From positions 1,116,001 to 1,180,000 of the forward strand of contig NZ_CP011486.1 of assembly GCF_001653455.1 (NCBI RefSeq): a DNA stretch of 64,000 bases. Direction: 5' to 3'. Under the pieces are notes generated by a model, which was not told where the DNA came from, made no database searches, and saw nothing but the letters and a program-made list of their open reading frames with translations. This document shows, piece by piece, positions 1 through 7,348 of this stretch (position 1 is the stretch's first letter; the number at the start of each line of letters is the position of its first letter). The translations under genes were made by a program, and so were the position numbers. Source of the DNA: Helicobacter pylori (GTDB taxonomy: Bacteria; Campylobacterota; Campylobacteria; Campylobacterales; Helicobacteraceae).

Positions 1-143
1 AAGAACGCCCTGAGATGATTACAGAGCAAATTTGCACCCCTAAAGGCGTAACGATTGAAGGCTTGAGCGTTTTAGAAAAAAGGGGGGTTAGGGGAGCGTT
101 TATAGAAGCATGCCATGAAAGCGTGAAAAAAATGCGCCCCTAA
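1..143 (+). CDS. proC: pyrroline-5-carboxylate reductase, C-terminal end (partial)
   Basis: Only the last 46 codons are inside the window, in the frame beginning at base 3 and ending with TAA at 141-143. The residues include TPKGVTIEGL, the conserved SPGGTT-like segment of the ProC dimerisation domain, followed by a helix with RGVRGAFIEA. ProC makes the last step of proline synthesis, reducing pyrroline-5-carboxylate with NAD(P)H in the cytoplasm. The fic gene begins 29 bases later on the same strand, so the two may be cotranscribed. The identity rests on this tail and on the remembered H. pylori order proC-fic. Confidence 0.8.
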   Translation, partial: ERPEMITEQICTPKGVTIEGLSVLEKRGVRGAFIEACHESVKKMRP

Positions 144-172
144 AGAATTACACTCTTTAAAAGAAGCGCGAT

Positions 173-706
173 ATGCATTTAGACAGAAAAAGTTTAGAAA
201 AAGCCAAGCATTTAGTCCAAAGCGGTTATATTGACACCATAGAAGTAGGCACGATCAAAGGCTTGCAAGAAATCCATCGTTGTTTGTTTGAAGGGCTGTA
301 TGAATTTGCCGGGAAAATCAGGGATAAAAATATCTCTAAAGGGAATTTCAGGTTCGCTAATTGCTTGTATTTGGATTTGATTTTACCCAGAATTGAGAGC
401 ATGCCGCAAAGTAATTTCAATCAAATCATAGAAAAATATGTGGAAATGAATATCGCCCACCCTTTTTTAGAGGGTAATGGCAGAGCCACAAGGATATGGC
501 TTGATTTGTTGCTTAAAAAGGAATTGAAAAAAATCGTTCTTTGGGATAGGATTGATAAAGCCGCTTATTTGAGCGCGATGGAGAGAAGCCCTGTGAATGA
601 TTTGGAAATCAAAACGCTTTTAAAAAAGCATTTGAGTTCTAACATCAACGATCCTTTAACTTTCATTAAAGGCATCACGCAGTCCTATTATTATGAGGGG
701 CTTTAA
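173..706 (+). CDS. fic: Fic-domain AMP transferase, class III (self-inhibited)
   Basis: This 177-aa cytoplasmic protein carries the full Fic core [12 protein letters not shown] at residues 96-107, including the catalytic His96 and the anion-binding GNGR. Fic enzymes usually transfer AMP from ATP to a hydroxyl side chain of a target protein. The last residues contain S171-Y-Y-Y-E175-G176, which fits the inhibitory pattern [S/T]xxxE[G/N]. Its C-terminal position defines class III, like Neisseria NmFic, where Glu blocks ATP binding until the helix is released. No antitoxin gene is adjacent, as expected for a self-inhibited enzyme. The target is not evident. The old name is cell filamentation protein. 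Confidence 0.9.
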   Translation: MHLDRKSLEKAKHLVQSGYIDTIEVGTIKGLQEIHRCLFEGLYEFAGKIRDKNISKGNFRFANCLYLDLILPRIESMPQSNFNQIIEKYVEMNIAHPFLEGNGRATRIWLDLLLKKELKKIVLWDRIDKAAYLSAMERSPVNDLEIKTLLKKHLSSNINDPLTFIKGITQSYYYEGL

Positions 707-747
707 AAAATACTAAAATCATTTTTTATAATCCAACACAAAAGAGC

Positions 748-1050
748 TTGACGCTAGGATAGTTTTTTATAATGCAATCTTAGGGGGTTAACGGGATTTC
801 GTTGGGGGGTTGCAAGAGGAAATGTTTTACCTCCTATCCCCCCTTTACCATAAAATAAAATTTAAAAAACAAAGTCATGCTCAATGAAATCACCAAACAT
901 TTTGGTTTTTCCGGTAAAAGCAAAAAATCTAGCGATTTGTATCAAGAAGCGCCTTTAGAGGGCATTAGGGTTAAAATATAAAACAAAGTAATTAAAACCC
1001 CATTTTAAAAGAAATTAAAAGCTTTATTTATCAGCATTTGATGGAACAAA
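748..1050. repeat. dispersed compound intergenic repeat, copy A (plus orientation)
   Basis: This 350-base gap between fic and ybeY holds the modules of a repeat seen at four other places: a G-rich arm at about 782-809 (runs GGGGG, GGG, GGGGGG), a C-rich arm CCTCCTATCCCCCC at about 830-843, the tract CATAAAATAAAAT at 849-861, then AAAACCCCATTTTAAAA at about 994-1010 and CAGCATTTGATGGAA at about 1032-1046. A small ORF (877-981) sits between the last two groups of modules and has no counterpart in the other copies. The G and C arms could pair into a hairpin. Confidence 0.55.
877..981 (+). CDS. small ORF or gene remnant of unknown function
   Basis: An ATG-started 34-codon frame runs to TAA at 979-981. 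The peptide is basic and ends with EAPLEGIRVKI, which reads like the tail of a larger cytoplasmic protein. No clear ribosome binding site precedes the ATG (the upstream sequence is an A-rich tract). It interrupts a dispersed repeat, so it may be a fragment of a gene deposited there. I do not recognise it. Coding status is doubtful. Confidence 0.25.
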   Translation: MLNEITKHFGFSGKSKKSSDLYQEAPLEGIRVKI

Positions 1051-1058
1051 GCTAAAAA

Positions 1059-1481
1059 TCAATCTTGCACCCGCTCAATCAAACTCAAAGGCAGGTTAAA
1101 AGCTTTGATGAGTTCGCTCTCCTTTTGGCGTTGCTCGCCTTGGTCTTTTTCATGGTCATAGCCTAGTAAATGCAACATTCCATGAATGAATAATAAAGCG
1201 ATCTCGTTTTCTAAACTATGCCCTAATTTTAGAGCGTTGGCTTGGGCTAGCGGCGCATTAATCACCACGCTCCCTAAAGGGGTGTGAGGGATCGCTTCTA
1301 AAGGGAAGCTCAAAACATCAGTGGCGTAATCGCAATTCCTTAAATCCCTGTTGATTCCTCGCATGGTTTCATTGCTCACTAAAACAAGTTCAACCATTTG
1401 AATGGGGGCTAAAAAATCTGCAATTTTTCCTAACAACAAAAAGTCTAATTTAAGCGGGGTTTGGTTGTCTATTTCTAGCAT
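1059..1481 (-). CDS. ybeY: endoribonuclease YbeY (rRNA maturation and quality control)
   Basis: YbeY is a single-strand-specific zinc endoribonuclease that takes part in 16S rRNA 3' end maturation and ribosome quality control. The signature [12 protein letters not shown] is complete, with the three zinc-binding histidines near residues 100, 104 and 110, and the upstream segment DVLSFPL is also present. The 140-aa length is normal for the family. I start at the ATG at 1481; a TTG codon directly before it opens the frame, but neither has a strong ribosome binding site. It is followed in the same direction by nothing: the next gene downstream, fic, is convergent. Confidence 0.9.
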   Translation of the reverse strand: MLEIDNQTPLKLDFLLLGKIADFLAPIQMVELVLVSNETMRGINRDLRNCDYATDVLSFPLEAIPHTPLGSVVINAPLAQANALKLGHSLENEIALLFIHGMLHLLGYDHEKDQGEQRQKESELIKAFNLPLSLIERVQD

Positions 1482-1532
1482 CAATAAGATATAAAAGAAG
1501 TTAAAAAGCCCTAAAATTTAGGGCTTAAAAGA

Positions 1533-2027
1533 TTAAGCGAAAGAACCTTTAATTTGTTCTACCCATTTTGCAATCCTCCCATCAGTCAAATCGTCTTGAT
1601 TGTCTTCATCAATCACTAGACCCACGAATTTACCGCCTTCTACCGCTTTAGACGCTTCAAAATGATAGCCATCAGTGGAAGTGTGTCCTACTACTTTTCC
1701 GGCTTTAGCTTTTTCATAAATGTGGAAAATGCCTTCTGCAAAAGTTTCGCTGTAAGTGTCTTGATCGCCCAAGCCTACAAGCCCAATGGTTTTATTCGCA
1801 AAATCGCTCGCTTCTAGCGTGCCTAAAAAGTCTTCCCAATCTGTTTGCAAATCGCCCGCACCGGCTGTTGGAGCGACTAGAATAACATTTTTAAAGCCAT
1901 TGAATTGCTCTTTAGAAGCTTTAGCCACATCAATCACTTCCGCATTACCAATAACGCCACTGATTTTTTCAGCGATAGCTTCAGCGTTCCCACTATCTGT
2001 CCCAAAAAAGATACCAATTTTTCCCAT
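1533..2027 (-). CDS. fldA: flavodoxin
   Basis: FldA is a small FMN protein. In H. pylori it is the electron acceptor of pyruvate:flavodoxin oxidoreductase and is considered essential. The 164-aa protein shows the N-terminal FMN phosphate loop [12 protein letters not shown] at about residues 8-19, APTAGAG in the middle for isoalloxazine stacking, and [12 protein letters not shown] for the ring-binding loop. The length fits a long-chain flavodoxin. The start is ATG at 2027, with AAGGA a few bases upstream. It sits 51 bases upstream of ybeY on the same strand, so the two may share a transcript. Confidence 0.95.
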   Translation of the reverse strand: MGKIGIFFGTDSGNAEAIAEKISGVIGNAEVIDVAKASKEQFNGFKNVILVAPTAGAGDLQTDWEDFLGTLEASDFANKTIGLVGLGDQDTYSETFAEGIFHIYEKAKAGKVVGHTSTDGYHFEASKAVEGGKFVGLVIDEDNQDDLTDGRIAKWVEQIKGSFA

Positions 2028-2117
2028 GTTCTCAATCCTTATTTTTAAGATATTAACGCACCCACTTTATGCGAATGCTTGTGAGCGTAGTCTAGCATGT
2101 TTAATTAAAAATCTTGC

Positions 2118-2729
2118 TTAAAAACCCATTTTGCGCGAATATCGTTTCAATAAAAACCATATTAAAAACGCTATAAGAGCAAAACCTATCACAAAAAACG
2201 AAGTGTAATGAGAAAGCCTTTCATACATCGTTTTCACCCAATCGCTCGCTTTAAAAGAAACGCCCCCCACGATTAACGCCCACAAAAAACTGGATAAAAC
2301 ATTAAGCCATAAAAACTTTTTTAAAGGGTACTTGCTAAAGCCGATCGCCAAAGGCACAACGCTTTTAATCCCATACAAATATTTATTGACAAAAATCATT
2401 AAAAAAGCGTAGCGTTTCACCCACACACTCGCCAAAGCAAGCTTTCTTCTGTGCTTATGAAAATACTTTAAAAACTCTCTTTTTTGATAGCGGGCAAAGA
2501 CCACAAGAGCCCCACTCCCTACCATGTTTCCTAAAAAAGCGACCACAATCGTTATTTTTATATCCAAAGCATGCGTGGTAGCACTCAAAATAGAAGCGAT
2601 GACAATGCCTACAAACCCACCCCCTAAAGAATACAAAAACAAAATAAGATAACCCCACTCTTTAAAACCCTCTTGAAAACGCAGCAACGCTTCTTGCATC
2701 CAAACTCTCTTTTTAGTTTTTATTTTCAT
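2118..2729 (-). CDS. DedA family membrane protein
   Basis: This is a 203-aa polytopic inner-membrane protein with the DedA/VTT pattern: an N-terminal hydrophobic hairpin, GNMVGSGALVVFARYQ in the middle, and KYLYGIKSVVPLAIGF, which corresponds to the family motif with a conserved Arg/Lys-Gly and Pro. DedA proteins are linked to lipid carrier recycling (undecaprenyl phosphate or phosphatidylethanolamine translocation) and to membrane potential homeostasis. Which of these applies here cannot be read from the sequence. I use the ATG at 2729, behind a GGA, rather than the TTG three codons upstream. It is divergent from ccoS. Confidence 0.85.
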   Translation of the reverse strand: MKIKTKKRVWMQEALLRFQEGFKEWGYLILFLYSLGGGFVGIVIASILSATTHALDIKITIVVAFLGNMVGSGALVVFARYQKREFLKYFHKHRRKLALASVWVKRYAFLMIFVNKYLYGIKSVVPLAIGFSKYPLKKFLWLNVLSSFLWALIVGGVSFKASDWVKTMYERLSHYTSFFVIGFALIAFLIWFLLKRYSRKMGF

Positions 2730-2778
2730 GTTATCCAAACTTATTCAACCTATTGGTGATTTAAACGCTATCTTTTAG

Positions 2779-2784
2779 TATAAT
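2779..2784 (+). promoter_or_regulatory. -10 box of ccoS transcript
   Basis: TATAAT stands 36 bases before the ccoS start codon, preceded by an AT-rich stretch and TTTTAG. This fits the H. pylori sigma-80 pattern, in which an extended -10 dominates and no clear -35 is needed. The start of transcription would be about 2791. Confidence 0.6.
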
Positions 2785-2819
2785 GGCAAAGTGATCCTAA
2801 TAATCTAAAAGATATAGAG

Positions 2820-3011
2820 ATGAATACAGAAATTTTAACCATCATGTTAGTTGTCTCAGTGCTTATGGGATTGATAGGCCTAATAGCGTTTTTATGGGGG
2901 GTTAAAAGCGGTCAGTTTGACGATGAAAAACGCATGCTTGAAAGCGTGTTGTATGATAGTGCAAGCGATTTGAACGAAGCCATTTTGCAAGAAAAACGCC
3001 AAAAGGATTAA
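2820..3011 (+). CDS. ccoS: cbb3-type cytochrome oxidase maturation protein CcoS
   Basis: This 63-aa protein has one N-terminal membrane helix followed by the family hallmark GVKSGQFDD at about residues 28-36 (compare WAxxxGQFDD in FixS/CcoS). CcoS is needed to insert heme b and copper cofactors into CcoN, the catalytic subunit of cbb3 oxidase, which is the only terminal oxidase of H. pylori. It is remote from the ccoNOQP genes and lies 17 bases upstream of a flavoprotein gene on the same strand. The match is short but the motif is very specific. Confidence 0.85.
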   Translation: MNTEILTIMLVVSVLMGLIGLIAFLWGVKSGQFDDEKRMLESVLYDSASDLNEAILQEKRQKD

Positions 3012-3028
3012 AATAAAAAGGATAGAGA

Positions 3029-4000
3029 ATGAACCAAGAAATTTTAGATGTGTTGATTGTGGGTGCAGGGCCTGGAGGCATTGCCACAGCCGTAGAATGC
3101 GAAATAGCCGGCGTTAAAAAAGCGCTTTTATGCGAAAAAACCGAAAGCCATTCAGGCATGATGGAAAAGTTTTACAAAGCCGGTAAAAAGATTGATAAAG
3201 ACTATAAAAAACAAATCGTAGAGCTTAAAGGGCATATCCCTTTTAAAGACAGCTTTAAAGAAGAGACTTTAGAGAATTTCACCAATCTTTTAAAAGAACA
3301 TCATATTGCACCAAGTTATAAAACCGATATTGAAAGCGTGAAAAAAGAAGGCGATCTGTTTAAAATCACCACCACTTCTAATACAACCTATCAAGCTAAA
3401 TTCGTGGTGGTTGCGATTGGGAAAATGGGCCAGCCAAACCGCCCTACTTATAAAATCCCTGTTGCACTCTCCAAACAAGTGGTTTTTAGCATCAATGATT
3501 GCAAGGAAAATGAAAAAACCCTTGTGATCGGAGGAGGCAATTCAGCGGTGGAATACGCTATTGCTTTGTGCAAAACCACCCCCACCACCCTCAATTACCG
3601 CAAAAAAGAATTCAGCCGCATCAATGAAGATAACGCTAAAAGCTTGCAAGAAGTCTTGGATAACAACACGCTTAAAAGCAAGCTTGGGGTGGATATTGAA
3701 AGCCTAGAAGAAGATGGTGCTCAAATTAAGGTCAATTTCACTGACAACACGAGCGAGAGTTTTGATCGCTTGCTGTATGCAATTGGCGGATCCACCCCTT
3801 TAGAGTTTTTCAAACGCTGTTCTTTAGAATTAGATCCTAGCACCAATATCCCTGTGGTGAAAGCAAATTTAGAGAGCAACAATATCCCTAATTTGTTCAT
3901 CGTGGGCGATATTTTATTCAAATCAGGGGCGAGCATCGCTACTGCATTAAATCATGGCTATGATGTCGCTGTAGAAATCGCTAAAAGGTTGCAGTCTTAA
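3029..4000 (+). CDS. YpdA/thioredoxin-reductase-like FAD-dependent oxidoreductase
   Basis: A 323-aa cytoplasmic flavoprotein with two Rossmann motifs: FAD-binding GAGPGGIATAVE at about residues 11-22 and NAD(P)-binding GGGNSAVEYA at about residues 168-177. The C-terminal FIVGDI is the second FAD motif. The redox-active CxxC of true thioredoxin reductases is missing; the NAD(P) domain contains only isolated cysteines. This matches the YpdA/ferredoxin-NADP reductase-like branch better than TrxB, although the gene has been called trxR2 in H. pylori. An ATG start with AAGGAT in front supports the start chosen. Substrate unknown. Confidence 0.8.
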   Translation: MNQEILDVLIVGAGPGGIATAVECEIAGVKKALLCEKTESHSGMMEKFYKAGKKIDKDYKKQIVELKGHIPFKDSFKEETLENFTNLLKEHHIAPSYKTDIESVKKEGDLFKITTTSNTTYQAKFVVVAIGKMGQPNRPTYKIPVALSKQVVFSINDCKENEKTLVIGGGNSAVEYAIALCKTTPTTLNYRKKEFSRINEDNAKSLQEVLDNNTLKSKLGVDIESLEEDGAQIKVNFTDNTSESFDRLLYAIGGSTPLEFFKRCSLELDPSTNIPVVKANLESNNIPNLFIVGDILFKSGASIATALNHGYDVAVEIAKRLQS

Positions 4001-4014
4001 AACTTTGTTTTAAG
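3996..4014 (+). terminator. hairpin terminator after the flavoprotein gene
   Basis: CTTAAAAC and GTTTTAAG form a perfect 8-bp stem around TTT, followed by GTTTTGGGTTT. The stem includes the stop codon of the preceding gene. The T tract is interrupted, so efficiency is uncertain. Confidence 0.55.
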
Positions 4015-4042
4015 GTTTTGGGTTTCATTTTGCTGTAAAACT

Positions 4043-4158
4043 TATTTTGAAATAAAACTCATTCCCTTAAGGGGATAGGGGGTATTTTGAAATAACTCTC
4101 CCTTAACCCCCAACTAAAACCCCCTAACCCGAGAAGACCGCTTGATTAAAATCAAGCT
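4043..4158. repeat. dispersed compound intergenic repeat, copy B (minus orientation)
   Basis: Read on the minus strand this holds the palindrome GCTTGATTTTAATCAAGC, then GGGTTAGGGGG, a second G-rich stretch, ATTTCAAAATACCCCCTA, TCCCCTTAAGGG and GAGTTTTATT. The same order of words occurs at 9006-9135 on the plus strand. Four G tracts on the minus strand (complements of C runs at 4100-4102, 4107-4111, 4120-4124 and 4128-4130) satisfy a G-quadruplex pattern with short loops. It fills the gap between two convergent genes. Confidence 0.6.
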
Positions 4159-4210
4159 TTGGTATTAAATTGTAAAAACGCTAAAAGCATTTTTTAAAAT
4201 TCTGCATTCA

Positions 4211-5377
4211 TCATGCATCAAACGGCTTAGACTTATACAAAAAGAAAAAGAGAATGATAAGCGTAAGGGCAAAATGCATGGTGATAACACTCAAGGGCGA
4301 AAAATAGTGCAATTCCAAACTGCTTAAGGATAGAACCAGCACAGAAACCACACGCACACAGCTTGATGAAAGCGATGAAAGCGATGAAATGTTGTTTTTA
4401 GAAACAAATTTGGAAAATTGATACCCCAAACAATAGCTCATGTAAGTGAAAAACGCCACCATGAGTGCATACACCCCTATGAAACAATAAGGGATATTCG
4501 TAAGTAATAGTGGGCTAACGCCTAGCAACACCGCAAGCAAACTCAAGGCGATTTTTTGGCTGTAACTGGAGGCTTTTAAAAAATGAATGAGGATAGAAAT
4601 CACTTGAAAAGCGATATAAAATATAAAAAGGTATTGCTCTTTAATGCCTTGATTCAAAAAATACGCTTGCCACATTTGAAAATGGCTCATAAAAAAGATG
4701 GGCACAATCAAATGCCCCACTAACAAGATTTTAAGCTTAGGGTTGTCTTTAAGCTCTTTAAGACTGCCCTTGACTTGCTCTTTAAGGAGTTTCAAACTTT
4801 TTTGGCTTTTAAAATCCCCTTCTTTTTCTTTAAAATAAAAAATGATCGTTAGCGTGCAGAGCATGATTAAAAAAATCCCCACGATATACAGCATCGCATG
4901 GATTTTTGTGTATAAAAACGATCCTAAAGAACTCCCTATAATCATGCTCAAATAAGCGATTTGATTGTTTCTGGCTAAAAATTTAGACAAATCTTTTTTA
5001 TTTTCTTTAATGTCTGTAATCAGCGAAGCTTCAATCGTGCCGCTAGAGCATGCGCTATACAAACCATACAACCCCCATGCTAAAAGCATGAAAATAAAGC
5101 TATCAAAAAAAAGCACAAATGAAAAACTAGCGATTAAAAAGGCATTAGAAACAAGGAATAAATTTTTCCTACTCATCAAATCCGCTAAAACACCGCTTGG
5201 GTATTCAGCCACCAGCACGCAAAAGCTAAAAAAGGTTTGCACGAGCAAGATTTCGCTCAAACTAAGCCCTTTAGAAAGCAACAAGGGGGTCAAAATCGCA
5301 TGGGGCAAACTTTGCGCAATCATTAAGAGAAAGTTCGCCCCATAGTAAGCTAAAATGTTTTTTCTTAAAGTTTCCAT
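4211..5377 (-). CDS. MFS exporter, TetA(P)-like
   Basis: A 388-aa protein of about 12 hydrophobic segments with an MFS motif-A-like loop GVLADLMSRKN near residues 62-72. It is the gene usually annotated in H. pylori as tetracycline resistance protein TetA(P) because of similarity to the clostridial efflux pump. Similarity of this kind does not show the substrate, and wild-type H. pylori is tetracycline sensitive. The start is an ATG shortly after AT-rich promoter DNA shared with the divergent pgi gene. A general drug or metabolite exporter is the safest reading. Confidence 0.75.
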   Translation of the reverse strand: METLRKNILAYYGANFLLMIAQSLPHAILTPLLLSKGLSLSEILLVQTFFSFCVLVAEYPSGVLADLMSRKNLFLVSNAFLIASFSFVLFFDSFIFMLLAWGLYGLYSACSSGTIEASLITDIKENKKDLSKFLARNNQIAYLSMIIGSSLGSFLYTKIHAMLYIVGIFLIMLCTLTIIFYFKEKEGDFKSQKSLKLLKEQVKGSLKELKDNPKLKILLVGHLIVPIFFMSHFQMWQAYFLNQGIKEQYLFIFYIAFQVISILIHFLKASSYSQKIALSLLAVLLGVSPLLLTNIPYCFIGVYALMVAFFTYMSYCLGYQFSKFVSKNNISSLSSLSSSCVRVVSVLVLSLSSLELHYFSPLSVITMHFALTLIILFFFLYKSKPFDA

Positions 5378-5402
5378 TTGAAAATTGTAATTAAAACTAT
5401 CT

Positions 5403-5408
5403 TATAAT
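5403..5408 (+). promoter_or_regulatory. -10 box of pgi
   Basis: TATAAT lies 34 bases upstream of the pgi ATG in the short region between divergent genes. The spacing leaves a leader of about 27 bases that contains the ribosome binding site AAGGGG. Confidence 0.6.
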
Positions 5409-5441
5409 AGAGCGTTATATCTTTTAATTGAAGGGGTATTG

Positions 5442-7079
5442 ATGCTAACCCAATTAAAAACTTATCCAAAATTACTCAAACATTATGAAGAAATTAAAGA
5501 AATGCACATGCGCGACTGGTTTTCTAAAGACAAAGAGCGAGCGAGCCGTTATTTTGTGCAATTTGAAAGCTTGAGCTTGGATTATTCCAAAAACCGCTTG
5601 AATGACACCACTTTAAAACTCCTTTTTGAATTGGCGAAGGATTGCTCTTTGAAAGAAAAGATTGAAGCGATGTTTAAAGGCGAAAAGATCAACACCACCG
5701 AAAAAAGAGCCGTTTTACACACCGCTTTAAGGAGCTTGAACGACACTGAAATTTTACTAGACAACATGGAAGTGTTAAAAAGCGTTCGGAGCGTCTTAAA
5801 ACGCATGCGAGCCTTTAGCGATAGCGTGAGGAGCGGTAAAAGACTAGGCTATACCAACCAAGTGATCACCGACATTGTCAATATTGGTATTGGGGGGTCA
5901 GATTTGGGCGCTTTAATGGTTTGCACGGCTCTAAAACGCTACGCCCACCCGAGATTAAAAATGCATTTTGTGTCTAATGTGGATGGCACACAGATTTTAG
6001 ATGTTTTAGAAAAACTCAATCCAGCCAGCACGCTTTTTATCGTGGCTTCTAAGACTTTTTCCACTCAAGAAACCTTAACTAACGCCCTAACCGCTAGAAA
6101 ATGGTTTGTAGAAAGGAGCGGCGATGAAAAACATATCGCTAAGCATTTTGTAGCGGTATCCACCAATAAAGAAGCGGTGCAACAGTTTGGCATTGATGAG
6201 CATAACATGTTTGAATTTTGGGATTTTGTAGGGGGGCGTTATAGCTTGTGGTCAGCCATTGGTTTATCCATTATGATCTATTTAGGGAAGAAAAATTTTA
6301 ACGCTCTTTTGAAAGGAGCGTATTTGATGGATGAGCATTTTAGGAACGCCCCTTTTGAAAGCAATTTGCCCGTTTTAATGGGATTGATTGGCGTGTGGTA
6401 TATCAATTTTTTCCAATCCAAAAGCCACTTGATCGCTCCTTATGATCAATATCTAAGGCATTTCCCTAAATTCATCCAGCAATTGGACATGGAAAGTAAT
6501 GGCAAACGCATCAGCAAAAAAGGCGAAACAATCCCCTATGACACCTGCCCTGTTGTTTGGGGCGATATGGGCATTAACGCTCAGCACGCTTTTTTCCAGC
6601 TCTTGCATCAAGGCACGCATTTAATCCCCATTGATTTTATCGCCTCTTTAGACAAAAAGCCTAACGCTAAAGGCCATCATGAGATTTTATTCAGCAATGT
6701 TTTAGCGCAAGCGCAAGCTTTCATGAAAGGCAAAAGTTATGAAGAAGCGTTTGGCGAACTGCTTTCTAAAGGCTTAGACAAAGATGAAGCCAAAGATTTA
6801 GCCCACCACAGGGTGTTTTTTGGCAACCGCCCCTCTAATATCCTTTTATTAGAAAAGATTTCGCCAAGCAATATGGGGGCGTTGGTGGCTCTTTATGAAC
6901 ATAAAGTCTTTGTGCAAGGGGTTATTTGGGATATTAACAGCTTTGATCAATGGGGCGTGGAGCTTGGGAAAGAATTAGCCGTGCCGATTTTGCAAGAATT
7001 AGAAGGGCATAAAAGCAACGCTTTTTTTGACAGCTCCACCAAGCATTTAATAGAATTGTATAAAAATTATAACCAATAG
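5442..7079 (+). CDS. pgi: glucose-6-phosphate isomerase
   Basis: Pgi interconverts glucose 6-phosphate and fructose 6-phosphate in the cytoplasm. In H. pylori it serves gluconeogenesis and the Entner-Doudoroff and pentose phosphate routes. At 545 aa it has the normal length. Visible motifs are [22 protein letters not shown] (phosphate-binding serines/threonines), the family signature [14 protein letters not shown], and QLDMESNGK containing the catalytic glutamate. The C-terminal [16 protein letters not shown] is the second signature, with the catalytic lysine close by. The ATG at 5442, behind AAGGGG, is preferred over the overlapping TTG. Confidence 0.97.
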   Translation: MLTQLKTYPKLLKHYEEIKEMHMRDWFSKDKERASRYFVQFESLSLDYSKNRLNDTTLKLLFELAKDCSLKEKIEAMFKGEKINTTEKRAVLHTALRSLNDTEILLDNMEVLKSVRSVLKRMRAFSDSVRSGKRLGYTNQVITDIVNIGIGGSDLGALMVCTALKRYAHPRLKMHFVSNVDGTQILDVLEKLNPASTLFIVASKTFSTQETLTNALTARKWFVERSGDEKHIAKHFVAVSTNKEAVQQFGIDEHNMFEFWDFVGGRYSLWSAIGLSIMIYLGKKNFNALLKGAYLMDEHFRNAPFESNLPVLMGLIGVWYINFFQSKSHLIAPYDQYLRHFPKFIQQLDMESNGKRISKKGETIPYDTCPVVWGDMGINAQHAFFQLLHQGTHLIPIDFIASLDKKPNAKGHHEILFSNVLAQAQAFMKGKSYEEAFGELLSKGLDKDEAKDLAHHRVFFGNRPSNILLLEKISPSNMGALVALYEHKVFVQGVIWDINSFDQWGVELGKELAVPILQELEGHKSNAFFDSSTKHLIELYKNYNQ

Positions 7080-7131
7080 GTTTGTTTTACGACAGAATAT
7101 AATCTCATTTTTAATGGATCTTTCCATAATG

Positions 7132-7151
7132 ATCCGTTAAGAATAACGGAT
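7132..7151 (+). terminator. hairpin terminator downstream of pgi
   Basis: ATCCGTTA-AGAA-TAACGGAT is a perfect 8-bp stem with a 4-base loop, followed by TTT. It lies 53 bases after the pgi stop. A second, weaker inverted repeat around GGATC precedes it. Confidence 0.6.
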
Positions 7152-7348
7152 TTTAGCGCCATGTGTTAGCTATTTGAATTTAAAGAGAGTAAAATTTCTA
7201 CAAATTGATCGTTTTTAGCTTTTAAAAGCTTGATTTTCTCATCATATGCATTATTTTACATATTATAATTACTTCAAAGCTAAGAATAATAAAAATCAAA
7301 GAATAGATTTATCTTTAAAAATATTTGCATTTACTAATCTTATTTTAG

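Noticed and set aside
4211-5377. Acquired tetracycline resistance gene
   Set aside because: The TetA(P)-like gene is a normal chromosomal gene of H. pylori in its usual place, without mobile element signs.
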